A DNA stretch of 64,000 nucleotides, taken from Paucidesulfovibrio longus DSM 6739 (GTDB lineage: Bacteria > Desulfobacterota > Desulfovibrionia > Desulfovibrionales > Desulfovibrionaceae). Position numbers and translations under genes: made by a program. Shown here piece after piece: positions 1 through 8,273 of the stretch. Under the pieces are notes generated by a model. The model ran no database searches. It saw only the letters and a program-made list of their open reading frames with translations, and was not told where the DNA came from. Where the stretch lies: positions 455,019-519,018 of the forward strand of contig NZ_ATVA01000012.1 of assembly GCF_000420485.1 (NCBI RefSeq), given 5' to 3'. Positions within the stretch are counted from its first letter, which is position 1, and each line of letters begins with the position of its first letter.

Positions 1-527
1 AGCCGCGCTTCGGCCAGCTTGAGCATCTCGTCGCGCTCGCCGAAGTTCATGGTGCCCGTGGGGCAGCTCTGCACGCAGGCGGGCAGCCTGCCCATGCGCA
101 CGCGGTCGATGCACATGTCGCACTTGTAGACGATCCCGGTTTCCGGATCCTGACGCGGAATGTCGTAGGGACAGGCGTCGCGGATGTCCTGGAAGACTTC
201 CTTGGCCGTGAGCGGGGTGTAGATGACCGCGCCCGTGGCCTCGTCGTGCAGGATCGCGCCCTCGTTTTCCGTGGCCATCTGGCAGGGCGGCTGGACGCAG
301 TGGCGGCACTGGTCGGGCAGGAACAGCCACTGGAGCCTGCCGTCGATGATCTGCTCCGAGAAGCGGACCAGCCGGATGGTCTTGCCCGAGAGGTCTTCGG
401 GGTTCTGGTGGGATCCGCGGTTCACGGTCTGTTCCGCGGGGAGCTTCTTCCATTGCTTGCAGGCGATCTGACAACCCCGACAGGCGGTGCACTTGGTCAG
501 GTCGACAAAGAAGGTCTTTCCGTCCAT
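1..527 (-). CDS. fdhB: Formate dehydrogenase iron-sulfur (beta) subunit, partial at left edge
   Basis: Electron-transfer subunit that takes electrons from the catalytic FdhA through four [4Fe-4S] clusters, normally in the periplasm. The visible N-terminal ~175 residues start MDGKTFFVDLTKCTACRGC and contain the ferredoxin cysteine groups CTACRGCQIACKQ, CRHCVQPPCQ and CDMC of the FdhB/HybA family; the C-terminus lies outside the window. The ATG at 527 is preceded by a strong AAAGGAGGA ribosome binding site and follows the fdhA1 stop by 10 bases, so the two are co-transcribed and probably co-translated. It has no signal peptide of its own, so export would be by hitch-hiking with Tat-exported FdhA (family knowledge). 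It closely resembles the beta subunit at 4026-4748. Confidence 0.93.
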   Translation of the reverse strand, partial: MDGKTFFVDLTKCTACRGCQIACKQWKKLPAEQTVNRGSHQNPEDLSGKTIRLVRFSEQIIDGRLQWLFLPDQCRHCVQPPCQMATENEGAILHDEATGAVIYTPLTAKEVFQDIRDACPYDIPRQDPETGIVYKCDMCIDRVRMGRLPACVQSCPTGTMNFGERDEMLKLAEAR

Positions 528-537
528 GTCTCCTCCT

Positions 538-3500
538 TTACGCCTTGCGGACGTTGACCATGAAGGCCTTGGTTTCGGGGATGCCCGTGTTCGGGTCGCC
601 CACGGACGGCGTCAGGATGTTGGCGGAGTCGCCGCCGTCCTTGGGCCAGGTCCAGCCGAAGTGCCAGGGCAGGCCCACCTGGTGGACCTCCACGCCCTGG
701 ATGTCGAAGGGCTTCATGCGCGGAGTGACGATGGCGATGGCCCAGATGGAGCCTCGCAGGCTCTCGACCGTGACCCTTTCGCCGTTGGCGATGCCCCGCA
801 ACTTGGCCAGCTGCGGGCTCATCTCCACGAAGACCTGAGGCTCGGTTTCGATCAGCCAGTCCTGGTTGCGGGTCATGACGCCGGTCTGCCAATGCTCGGT
901 GACGCGGTAGGTCGTGCCCACGAAGGGATAGCGCGGATCGCACACGGCCTTTTCCTCGTCGGAGAAGCTGATGGCAGTGGGGTTGTGCAGCTGGTCGGAG
1001 AAGGGATGCGACTTCACCGGGCATTCCAGCGGCTCGTAGTATTCGGGGAAGGGACCGTCGGCGCGTCCCGGCCCGAAGATCTGGCCGTAGCCGTGCTTGC
1101 GCATGATGAAGGCGTGCTTGGTGCCGGGAGCCCAGCCGCCGTCGGGCACGTCGCCGACCCACTTCTCGCCGTTCCACTGGATGACCGGCTTCTGCGGCGC
1201 GTAGGGCTTGCCCTTGAGGTCCACGGAGGCGCGGTTGTAGAGCACGCGGCGGTTCACGGGCCAGCACCAGCTCCAGTTCGGGAAGAGGCCGATGTTGGCC
1301 TGTTCCGGGGTCTGGGACAGGTCGCGGCGCGCGGCCATGTTGCCCTTCTCCGTGTAGGAGTGGCAGTAGAGCCAGTTGCCCGACATGGTCGATCCGTCCG
1401 CCTGGAGGAAGGCGAAGCTGGGAACCAGCTCGCCCTTCTTGTAGAGCTTGCCCTTGATCTCGGTGTCCTTGGTGAAGTAGCCGTTGATCAGCTTGGCGGT
1501 CTTGTTGGAATCGAAGACGCCCTTTTCAGCGATGGCGTCCCAGGTCAGCCTGGTGATGGGCTCGGGGAACGCGCCGCCCTTCTTGGCGTACAGCTTGCGG
1601 ATCTTCTCCATCAGCTCGTACATGATGTCGCCGTCGGGGCGCTGGTCGCCGGGGGCGTCCGGGCCCTTGTAGCGCCACTGCATCCAGCGGCCGGAGTTGG
1701 TCACGGAGCCTTCCTTCTCCACGGAGACGACGCAGGGCAGGAAGAAGACCTCGGTCTTGATCTGCTTGGGATCCATGCCCGGTCCTTCCCAGAACCAGCC
1801 GGTCTCGTTGGGGAAGATGTTCACGTTCACGAGCCAGTCCAGCTTGGTCAGGGCCTGGCGCGTCTTGTTCGAGTTGGCGCCGGAGCAGGCGGGGTTCATG
1901 CCCCAGGCGAAGAGCCCCTTGAACTGGCCCTCGTCCATCTTGTCGAAGAGGGTCAGCCAGGCGTATTCGCTGGCCTTGCGGTTATCCAGCTTGGGCAGCC
2001 AGCGGTAGGCCTTGGCCGGATCGTCTTCCTGCCACATGGACTTGATCAGGCTGGCCATGTACTTCGGGTAGTTCTGCCACCAGTTGGCCGATTCGGGATC
2101 GTGGGACACCGGGGTGTACTTGGTGTTGTGCACCTCCAGGGTATCCTCGCCCGCCAGCGGGGTTTGCAGGTAGCCGGGCAGGATGTGGTAGAGCAGGCAG
2201 TGGTCCGTGGAGCCCTGCACGTTGGATTCGCCGCGCAGCGCGTTCACGCCGCCGCCGGCCACGCCGATGTTGCCGAGCAGCAGCTGGATCATGGCCATGC
2301 TGCGGATGTTCTGCACGCCCACGGTGTGCTGGGTCCAGCCCATGGCGTACATGATGGTTCCGGCCTTGTCCCGCTTGCCCGTGGCCGCGTAGGTTTCGTA
2401 GAGCTGGACCAGTTCGGCCTTGCTCATGCCGGAGATGGCCGCGACCTTGTCCAGGCTGTAGCGGGCGTAGTGCTTCTTGAGCAGCTGGTAGACGCAGTCG
2501 GGATCCTTGAGGCTCTCGTCGCGCACGGGCACGCCGTTTTCGTCCATCTGGAAGGCCCAGGTCTTCTTGTCGTAGGACCGGGTCTTGGGATCGTAGCCGG
2601 AGAAGAGGCCGTCGTCGAACTTGAATTCCTTGACCACCTTGAAGGCGGCGTTGGTGTAGTTGACGACGTATTCCTTGAAGATCAGGTCGTTGTCGAGAAT
2701 GTACTTGATCATGCCGCCGAGCACGGCGATGTCCGCGCCGGAGCGGATGCCCGCGTAGATGTCGGCCTTGGCCGAGGTGCGCGTGAAGCGCGGGTCCACG
2801 TGGATCAGGGTCGCGCCCCGTTCCTGCGCCCGCGTCACCCACTTGAAGGAGATGGGATGGTTTTCGGCAGCGTTGCTGCCCATGATAAGAATGCAATCAC
2901 TGTTCTGAAGGTCAGTCCAGTGGTTGGTCATCGCGCCGCGTCCGAACGACTCTGCCAGAGCCGCAACAGTGGCGCTGTGTCAAATACGTGCCTGGTGCTC
3001 TATGTACACCAGGCCGAGGGAACGGAGCATGGTCTGGAAAGCCCAGCACTCCTCGTTGTCCAGGGCGGCGGAGCCGAGCGACGCGATGGCGTCGGTGCGG
3101 TTGACTTCCTGCCCCTTGGCGTTGTGGGTCTTGAAGCTCGCGTCGCGCGTCTTCTTCACGCGGTCCGCGATCTGGTCCAGAGCCCACTCCCAGGAAACTT
3201 CCTTGAACTTGGTCGCGCCCGGAGCGCGGTAGAGCGGCTTTTCCGGTCGGCGGGGGTTGTCGCCCAGCTGCCAGATGCTCGCGCCCTTGGCGCAGAGCGC
3301 GCCCTCGTTGATGGGATGGTCGGGGTCGCCCTCGATGTTCACGGCCTTCATGGTCTTGAGGGACGTGTTCACGATCAGGCCGCAACCCACGGCGCAATAA
3401 CAGCAGATCGTGGTGCTTTGCTTGCTCCACTCGGGGGAAAGCATGGTCGCGCGGTCTACGACCGGGACGGTGTGCCTGCACCCGAGGCCCCCGAAGGCCG

Positions 3501-3555
3501 TGACCGCGGCCGCGGTCGCGGAGAGCTTCAGGAAGTGCCTTCGATTCATGCTCAT
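538..3555 (-). CDS. fdhA: Formate dehydrogenase catalytic subunit, selenocysteine form (UGA read through)
   Basis: Mo/W-bis-pyranopterin formate dehydrogenase, oxidising formate to CO2 (or the reverse) in the periplasm. The frame is split by one TGA at 2980-2982, in the context EHQARI-U-HSATVAALAE. This is exactly where E. coli FdhF/FdnG carry Sec, and the frame continues unbroken on both sides, giving 1005 aa with Sec192. A 6-bp hairpin (GGCTCT, loop GGC, AGAGTC) about 17 bases downstream could serve as the SECIS. The N-terminus has a Tat signal (NRRHFLK) and then the [4Fe-4S] motif CCYCAVGCG with a distal Cys. The start at 3555 (MSMNRRHF) follows AAAGGAGGA with 5-base spacing. The paralogue at 4759-7812 has Cys at the same residue. 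It is preceded by a 77-aa gene and followed by fdhB. Whether it uses Mo or W cannot be told from sequence. Confidence 0.95.
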
Positions 3556-3589
3556 CCAAATCCTCCTTTGCCTGAATGTTTCGAAACGG

Positions 3590-3823
3590 TCAGCGGCCGC
3601 GGGTCTCGCGGCCGAGAGCCACGAGCAGACCATAGCCGGATACGGGCCGGGGGCGTTCCATGCCGCGCGCGAACACGCGCCCCTCGTCCGAACGCGCTGC
3701 CGGGCGGAGGGTCATGTTCGCGGCTGCCCAGGAAACGCCTGTCAGCGAGTGCCCCAGCCCGGCAAAAGGCAGGGGGGTCGCTTCGGCTCGGACCGCTTTC
3801 GCTGGTTTGGGAGATCTACGCAT
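3590..3823 (-). CDS. Small conserved protein of the formate dehydrogenase operon (77 aa), copy 1
   Basis: Unrecognised 77-aa basic protein encoded 34 bases upstream of fdhA1. The ATG at 3823 has an AAGGAG site upstream. I believe it is real because a second 77-aa protein sits in the same place before fdhA2 (7847-8080), and the two share two blocks: a central LPFxGLGHxLxxV segment followed by AAxMxLR, and an almost identical C-terminus VSGYGLLVALGRExRGR. Between the blocks the sequences diverge, as expected of protein-level conservation. There is no signal peptide, no cysteine and no clear transmembrane segment. It does not look like the short twin-arginine formate-dehydrogenase-region family, since it lacks an RRxFLK motif. 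It could be a maturation chaperone or regulatory peptide (inference only). Confidence 0.7.
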   Translation of the reverse strand: MRRSPKPAKAVRAEATPLPFAGLGHSLTGVSWAAANMTLRPAARSDEGRVFARGMERPRPVSGYGLLVALGRETRGR

Positions 3824-3907
3824 CGACAAAATCTCTCCTTGTCTGATTCTCCCTTCGGAGAATTTCGATGGGAATACAAACAAGGCGATCATCCGTTGGG
3901 TTCTACA

Positions 3908-3923
3908 CTGCTATTTTGAGCAT
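3908..3923. promoter_or_regulatory. Candidate operator upstream of fdh unit 1 (imperfect palindrome)
   Basis: The 16-base element CTGCTATTTTGAGCAT is flanked by AATAAA on its right. The same position before the second fdh unit (8168-8183) holds the palindrome ATGTCTTATTTGACAT with the same AATAA flank. Centre-to-start distances are nearly equal (about 92 and 95 bases to the 77-aa genes), and CGCC and AACCC blocks on either side are also shared. The 5-6-5 architecture resembles sites of CRP/FNR-type regulators, but the regulator is unknown. Confidence 0.45.
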
Positions 3924-3939
3924 AATAAATCGGCGCAAA

Positions 3940-3970
3940 CAAAAAGGCCCCGGACCGAAGTCCGGGGCCG
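3940..3970 (-). terminator. Rho-independent terminator after fdhB2
   Basis: On the minus strand a perfect stem GGCCCCGGAC / GTCCGGGGCC with a short TTCG loop ends in TTTTTG. It lies about 55 bases beyond the stop of the second fdhB (4026) and before the promoter region of fdh unit 1, so the two fdh units are separate transcripts. Confidence 0.88.
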
Positions 3971-4025
3971 GTTTGTCCGCGCCGGCATGCCCCTGCCGGG
4001 AGTCGGCGCGGTGGAGGCGTCGGGA

Positions 4026-4748
4026 TCAGCTTCGCATGGCCTTGACGGGCCGCGCCATGGTGGCGAGCAGCTCCATGCGGTTCAGCTTGCGCGGGCCGTT
4101 CTCGGCGTAGGCCGTGAGGAACTCGTAGTAATTCGCGGGCGGGAAGGCCGCGAGAAAGACCACTCGCACGTCGTCCTGGTCCACGATCTGGGCCTGCGGG
4201 AACTTGACCTTGGCCTCGGCCAGGGCTTCCTCGGCCATCTTGAGCATCTCCGCCCGGTCGCCGAAGTGCATGGTGTTCGAGGGGCAGGTCTTGACGCAGG
4301 CCGGCTCCAGGCCGATGCGCACCCGGTCGAGGCACATGTCGCACTTGATGCTGGCCTTGGTCTTCGGATCCTGCCGCGGAATGTCGTAGGGGCAGGCGTC
4401 GCGGATGTCCTGGAAGTTCTCCTTGGCGGTCAGCTCGGTGTGGATGACGGCGCCGGTTTCCTTGTCCTGGGTGATGGCGTCCGGGTTCTGGGTGGCCATC
4501 TGGCAGGGGGGGATCAGGCAGTGGCGGCACTGATCCGGCATGAACAGCCAGCGCAGCTTGCCGTCGATCATCTTTTCCGAGAAGCGGATGATCTTCAGGG
4601 TGTGGTCGTTCATGTCCATGGGATTCTGGTACGTCCCGTGGTTTTCGGTCTTGCCGGCCGGGAGCTTTTTCCATTGCTTGCAGGCCACCTGGCAGCCCCG
4701 GCAGGCGATGCACTTGGTCAGGTTTACGAAGAAGGACTTGCCTTCCAT
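4026..4748 (-). CDS. fdhB: Formate dehydrogenase iron-sulfur (beta) subunit, unit 2
   Basis: 240-aa ferredoxin-type electron carrier paired with the Cys-form FdhA2. Four [4Fe-4S] cysteine groups are visible: CIACRGCQVACKQ near residue 13, CRHCLIPPCQ near 75, CDMCLDRV near 134 and ACVKTCPSN near 150. There is no signal peptide and no C-terminal membrane anchor, so this is the soluble two-subunit FdhAB type rather than a membrane-bound FdnH. The start codon at 4748 lies 10 bases after the fdhA2 stop with an AGGA site. The terminator at 3940-3970 closes the transcription unit. It is very similar over its N-terminal part to the partial subunit at 1-527. Confidence 0.96.
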   Translation of the reverse strand: MEGKSFFVNLTKCIACRGCQVACKQWKKLPAGKTENHGTYQNPMDMNDHTLKIIRFSEKMIDGKLRWLFMPDQCRHCLIPPCQMATQNPDAITQDKETGAVIHTELTAKENFQDIRDACPYDIPRQDPKTKASIKCDMCLDRVRIGLEPACVKTCPSNTMHFGDRAEMLKMAEEALAEAKVKFPQAQIVDQDDVRVVFLAAFPPANYYEFLTAYAENGPRKLNRMELLATMARPVKAMRS

Positions 4749-4758
4749 GTGATCCTCC

Positions 4759-7700
4759 TTAGAGCTTGCGGACGTTGGCCATGAAGACCTTGGTCTCTGG
4801 GATGCCGGTGTTCGCGTCGCCGACGGACGGCGTCAGCAGGTTGGCGGAGTCGCCGCCGCTGCCGTCTTCCGGGAACTGCCAGCCGAAGCACCAGGGCATG
4901 CCGATGGGGTACACGGTCTTGCCCATGACGGTGAGCGGCTGGATTCTCGGCGTGACGATGGCCACTGCCCAGATGCTGCCGCGCACGCTTTCCACCTGGA
5001 CCTTCTCGCCGTTGGCGATGCCGAGCTTTTCGGCCAGCTGCGTGCTCATCTCCACGAACATCTGGGGCTGGGCCTCCAGCAGCCAGGGCACATGGCGCGT
5101 CATGCAGCCGGTCTGCCAATGCTCGGTGAGCCGGTAGGTGGTGGCCACGTAGGGGAACTTCGGATCGGCCACGGCCATCTTCTCCTCCACGAAGCGCAGG
5201 GCCGCCGGGTTGGTGACCTGCTTGGAGAAGGGATGCTTGCCGAAGGGGTTCTCCATGGGCTCGTAGTGTTCCGGGAAGGGGCCGTCGTTGCGGCCGGGGC
5301 CGAAGTCGTGGCCGTGGCCGTGGGGCAGCATGATGAACGAGTACTTCTCGCCCGGAGCCCAGCCGCCGTCCGGCACGTCGCCGTACCACTTCTTGTTGGC
5401 CGCGTCCCACTGGATGACGGGCTTCTGCGGGGCGTAGGGCTTGCCTTCCATGGTGCAGCTGGCGCGGTTGTAGAGAATGCGGCGGTTCACGGGCCAGCAC
5501 CAGCTCCACTTGGGGAAGAGGCCGATGTTGGCCTGTTCCGGGGTCTGGGTCTTGTCGCGGCGCGCGCCCATGTTGCCGTCCTCGGTGAAGGAGTTGCAGT
5601 AGAGCCAGTTGCCCGAGCTGGTGGAGCCGTCGTCCTGGAGCATGGCGAAGCTCGGGACCAGGGTGCCCTTCTTGTAGGTCTTGTCCTTGATGGTCACGTC
5701 CTTCAGGAAGTAGCCGTTGATGAGCTTGGCCACCTGGGTCGAGCTGTATTCGCCCTTTTCCTTCCAGAGGTCCACGGAGAGGTTCAGGATGGGTTCGGGC
5801 ATCGGCCCGCCCTCCTTGGCGTAGAGCTTCTTCACCTCGTCGTAGAGCTTGGTCATGATGTGGCCGTCGGACATGGTCTCGCCCATGGTCTTCGGCCCCT
5901 GGTAGCGCCACTGCATCCAGCGGCCGGAGTTGGTCACGGAGCCTTCCTTCTCGACGGAAACGCAGCAGGGCAGGAAGAAGACCTCGGTCTTGACCTTTTT
6001 CGGGTCCATGCCCGGCCCGCGCCAGAAGGAGCCGGTCTCGTTGTCGAAGATGTTCACGTTGACCATCCAGTCCAGGTTGGCCATGGCCTCGCGGTTCTTG
6101 CCCGCGTTGGCTCCGCCGCAGGCCGGGTTCTGGCCCCAGGCGAAAAAGCCCGTGAATTCCTTCTTGTGCATGGAGTTGAAGAGCTGGAGCCAGGTGTAGG
6201 TCTTGTCGTCCTCCACCTTGGGCAGCCAGCCGTAGGACGTGGCCGGGTCCGCGTCCGGATACATGGCCTTGAGGAAGCTGGCCATGTACTTGGGATAGTT
6301 CTGCCACCAGGCCGCGCTCTTGGGATCCTTGGCTCCGGCCAGGTGCGGCGCGGTCACGGTCTTGAGGTAGGCGTCCAGGCTGTCCCAGGCGGCCTTGGCC
6401 GTGGCCAGGTAGCCGGGATAGTTCTGCCAGAGCAGGGCGTGGTCCGTGGAGCCCTGCACGTTGGACTCGCCGCGCAGCGCGTTCACGCCGCCGCCGGAAA
6501 CGCCGATGTTGCCGAGCAGGAGCTGCACGATGGACATGGTGCGGATGTACTGCACGCCCACGGTGTGCTGGGTCCAGCCCATGGCGTACATGATGGTCCC
6601 GGCCTTGTCCGGCTTGCCCGTGGCCGCGAAGAGCTTGTAGAATTCCAGCAGCGCGGCCTTGTCCGCGCCGGAGGTGGCGACCACGTTGTCCACGCCGTAG
6701 CGCTCGTAGTGCTTCTTCATCAGCTGGTAGACGCAGCGCGGGTGCTTCAGGCTCGGATCCTTCTTGGGCAGCCCTTCGGCGTCCATCTCGAAGGCCCACT
6801 GGGACTTGTCGTAGCGGCCCACGTAGTCCTGCTCGTCCGGGTTCTTGAGGTAGCCGGAGAAGAGGCCGTCCTTGAACCCGTACTTCTCGCCCACGATGAA
6901 GGTCGCGTTGGTGTGCGCGACCACGTAGTCCTTCTGGATCAGGTCGTTGTCCAGGATGTACTTGATCAGACCGCCGAGCACCGCGATGTCCGTGCCCGCG
7001 CGGATCTGACAGAAGAGGTCCGCCTTGGAGGACGTCCGGGTGAAGCGCGGATCCACGCTGATGAGCTTGGCGCCCTTGCGCATGGCCCGCTCGACCCAGG
7101 TGAAGGAAATGGGATGGTTCTCGGCCGCGTTGCTGCCCATGATCAGGATGCAGTCGCTGTTGCCGATGTCGCACCAGTGGTTGGTCATGGCCCCGCGGCC
7201 GAAGGACTCGGCCAGGGCCGCCACGGTGGAGCTGTGGCAGATGCGGGCCTGGTGCTCGACCCAGACCATGCCCAGGGCGCGCTGGATGGCCTGGTAGGTC
7301 CAGCATTCCTCGTTGTCGATGGCCGCCGAGCCCACGGACGCGATGCCGTTGGTCCGGTTCACGACCTGTCCCTTGGCGTTCTTGACCGTGAAGCTCTCGT
7401 CGCGGGACTTCTTGACGCGCTTGGCGATTTCGCCCAAGGCCCAGTCCCAGCTCACTTCCTTCCACTTGTCGCTGTGGGGCGCGCGGTACATGGGCTTGAG
7501 CACGCGCTTGCTGCCCTCGGCGAGCTGCCAGATGGACGAGCCTTTGGGGCAGAGGGCGCCCTCGTTCACGGGATGGTCCGGGTCGCCTTCGATGTTCACG
7601 GCGCGCCCGGTCTTGAGGGACGTATTCACGATCAGCCCGCAGCCCACGGCGCAGTAGCAGCATACGCTGGTGGTCTGCTTGCTCCACTTGGGAGTGAGCA

Positions 7701-7812
7701 TTGCGGCCCGGTCCTGGGCCAGGGCGACCTGGGCCCGGCCTATCCCTCCGAAGGCGGCCAATACTGCCGCGCCCGCGGAGAGTTTCATGAAATGTCTTCG
7801 ATTGATGCGCAT
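4759..7812 (-). CDS. fdhA: Formate dehydrogenase catalytic subunit, cysteine form
   Basis: 1017-aa molybdopterin oxidoreductase, paralogue of the selenoprotein at 538-3555. At the Sec position it reads EHQARI-C-HSSTVAALAE with Cys192, so it needs no selenium. It has a Tat signal (NRRHFMK), a hydrophobic stretch and a VALA cleavage site near residue 32, then the CCYCAVGCG cluster motif at 51-59 and the usual C-terminal molydopterin-binding domain. The start ATG at 7812 is preceded by TAAGGAGGATCTGA. The unit order is 77-aa gene, fdhA, fdhB, as in unit 1. Cys enzymes of this family are generally slower than Sec ones (family knowledge). A division of labour under selenium or metal limitation is plausible but inferred. 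Confidence 0.96.
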   Translation of the reverse strand: MRINRRHFMKLSAGAAVLAAFGGIGRAQVALAQDRAAMLTPKWSKQTTSVCCYCAVGCGLIVNTSLKTGRAVNIEGDPDHPVNEGALCPKGSSIWQLAEGSKRVLKPMYRAPHSDKWKEVSWDWALGEIAKRVKKSRDESFTVKNAKGQVVNRTNGIASVGSAAIDNEECWTYQAIQRALGMVWVEHQARICHSSTVAALAESFGRGAMTNHWCDIGNSDCILIMGSNAAENHPISFTWVERAMRKGAKLISVDPRFTRTSSKADLFCQIRAGTDIAVLGGLIKYILDNDLIQKDYVVAHTNATFIVGEKYGFKDGLFSGYLKNPDEQDYVGRYDKSQWAFEMDAEGLPKKDPSLKHPRCVYQLMKKHYERYGVDNVVATSGADKAALLEFYKLFAATGKPDKAGTIMYAMGWTQHTVGVQYIRTMSIVQLLLGNIGVSGGGVNALRGESNVQGSTDHALLWQNYPGYLATAKAAWDSLDAYLKTVTAPHLAGAKDPKSAAWWQNYPKYMASFLKAMYPDADPATSYGWLPKVEDDKTYTWLQLFNSMHKKEFTGFFAWGQNPACGGANAGKNREAMANLDWMVNVNIFDNETGSFWRGPGMDPKKVKTEVFFLPCCVSVEKEGSVTNSGRWMQWRYQGPKTMGETMSDGHIMTKLYDEVKKLYAKEGGPMPEPILNLSVDLWKEKGEYSSTQVAKLINGYFLKDVTIKDKTYKKGTLVPSFAMLQDDGSTSSGNWLYCNSFTEDGNMGARRDKTQTPEQANIGLFPKWSWCWPVNRRILYNRASCTMEGKPYAPQKPVIQWDAANKKWYGDVPDGGWAPGEKYSFIMLPHGHGHDFGPGRNDGPFPEHYEPMENPFGKHPFSKQVTNPAALRFVEEKMAVADPKFPYVATTYRLTEHWQTGCMTRHVPWLLEAQPQMFVEMSTQLAEKLGIANGEKVQVESVRGSIWAVAIVTPRIQPLTVMGKTVYPIGMPWCFGWQFPEDGSGGDSANLLTPSVGDANTGIPETKVFMANVRKL

Positions 7813-7846
7813 TCAGATCCTCCTTAGCCTGTGAGTTGTGGAACGT

Positions 7847-8080
7847 TCAGCGGCCACGGATTTCACGGCCGAGGGCCACAAGCAGCCCATAGCCCGATAC
7901 GTGTCGTCGCAGCGGCGGGGCGCGATGCCGCACTCCCTTGCCGGGCGGCGTTTCCGTCCGGCGCAGGCGCATCGTCGCGGCGACCCGGCGAACGTCCGCC
8001 AGCACGTGCCCAAGCCCGAGAAAGGGCAGGGTGCGTTCCGTGTCCGTGTCCGGTTTCGCAGGGTGGAAGGTGTTCTTCAC
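7847..8080 (-). CDS. Small conserved protein of the formate dehydrogenase operon (77 aa), copy 2
   Basis: Unrecognised 77-aa protein with the same length and position as the one at 3590-3823, 34 bases upstream of fdhA2. It starts with GTG at 8080 behind an AAAAGGAG site. The conserved blocks are LPFLGLGHVLADV, AATMRLRR and the C-terminus VSGYGLLVALGREIRGR. The middle (residues ~41-58) is Pro/Arg-rich and not conserved with copy 1. There are no cysteines, signal peptide or membrane segment. Synteny with fdhA in both units suggests a dedicated role in formate dehydrogenase expression or assembly; nothing in the sequence shows which. Confidence 0.68.
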   Translation of the reverse strand: MKNTFHPAKPDTDTERTLPFLGLGHVLADVRRVAATMRLRRTETPPGKGVRHRAPPLRRHVSGYGLLVALGREIRGR

Positions 8081-8167
8081 GATACAGCGTCTCCTTTTCT
8101 GCTATTTCCCTTGTACCGGAAAATCGGGCGGAGACAACGGAAAACCAGTCAAAACAACGGGTTGAAC

Positions 8168-8183
8168 ATGTCTTATTTGACAT
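8168..8183. promoter_or_regulatory. Candidate operator upstream of fdh unit 2 (perfect half-sites)
   Basis: The palindrome ATGTC-TTATTT-GACAT is centred about 95 bases upstream of the GTG of the 77-aa gene. It aligns with the element at 3908-3923, including an AATAA flank and a conserved AACCC block downstream. It is probably the binding site of a dimeric regulator common to both fdh units. I could not place a convincing -35/-10 pair beside it. Confidence 0.5.
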
Positions 8184-8273
8184 AATAAAAGGCGAAAACG
8201 CAGTGGTCGAGGCGGGTTGGAGCTGCCGGCGCGGTGTTATAATTGTCGGGGCGGCGGGATAAAGGTCAGGGAG

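Noticed and set aside
2980..2982. Nonsense mutation in fdhA1
   Set aside because: It is the known Sec position of formate dehydrogenases (QARI-U-H).
487..3846. Very long plus-strand open frame opposite fdhA1 (1119 aa)
   Set aside because: A GC-rich antisense shadow of the formate dehydrogenase gene, with no family motifs and low-complexity Gly/Val/Leu/His composition.
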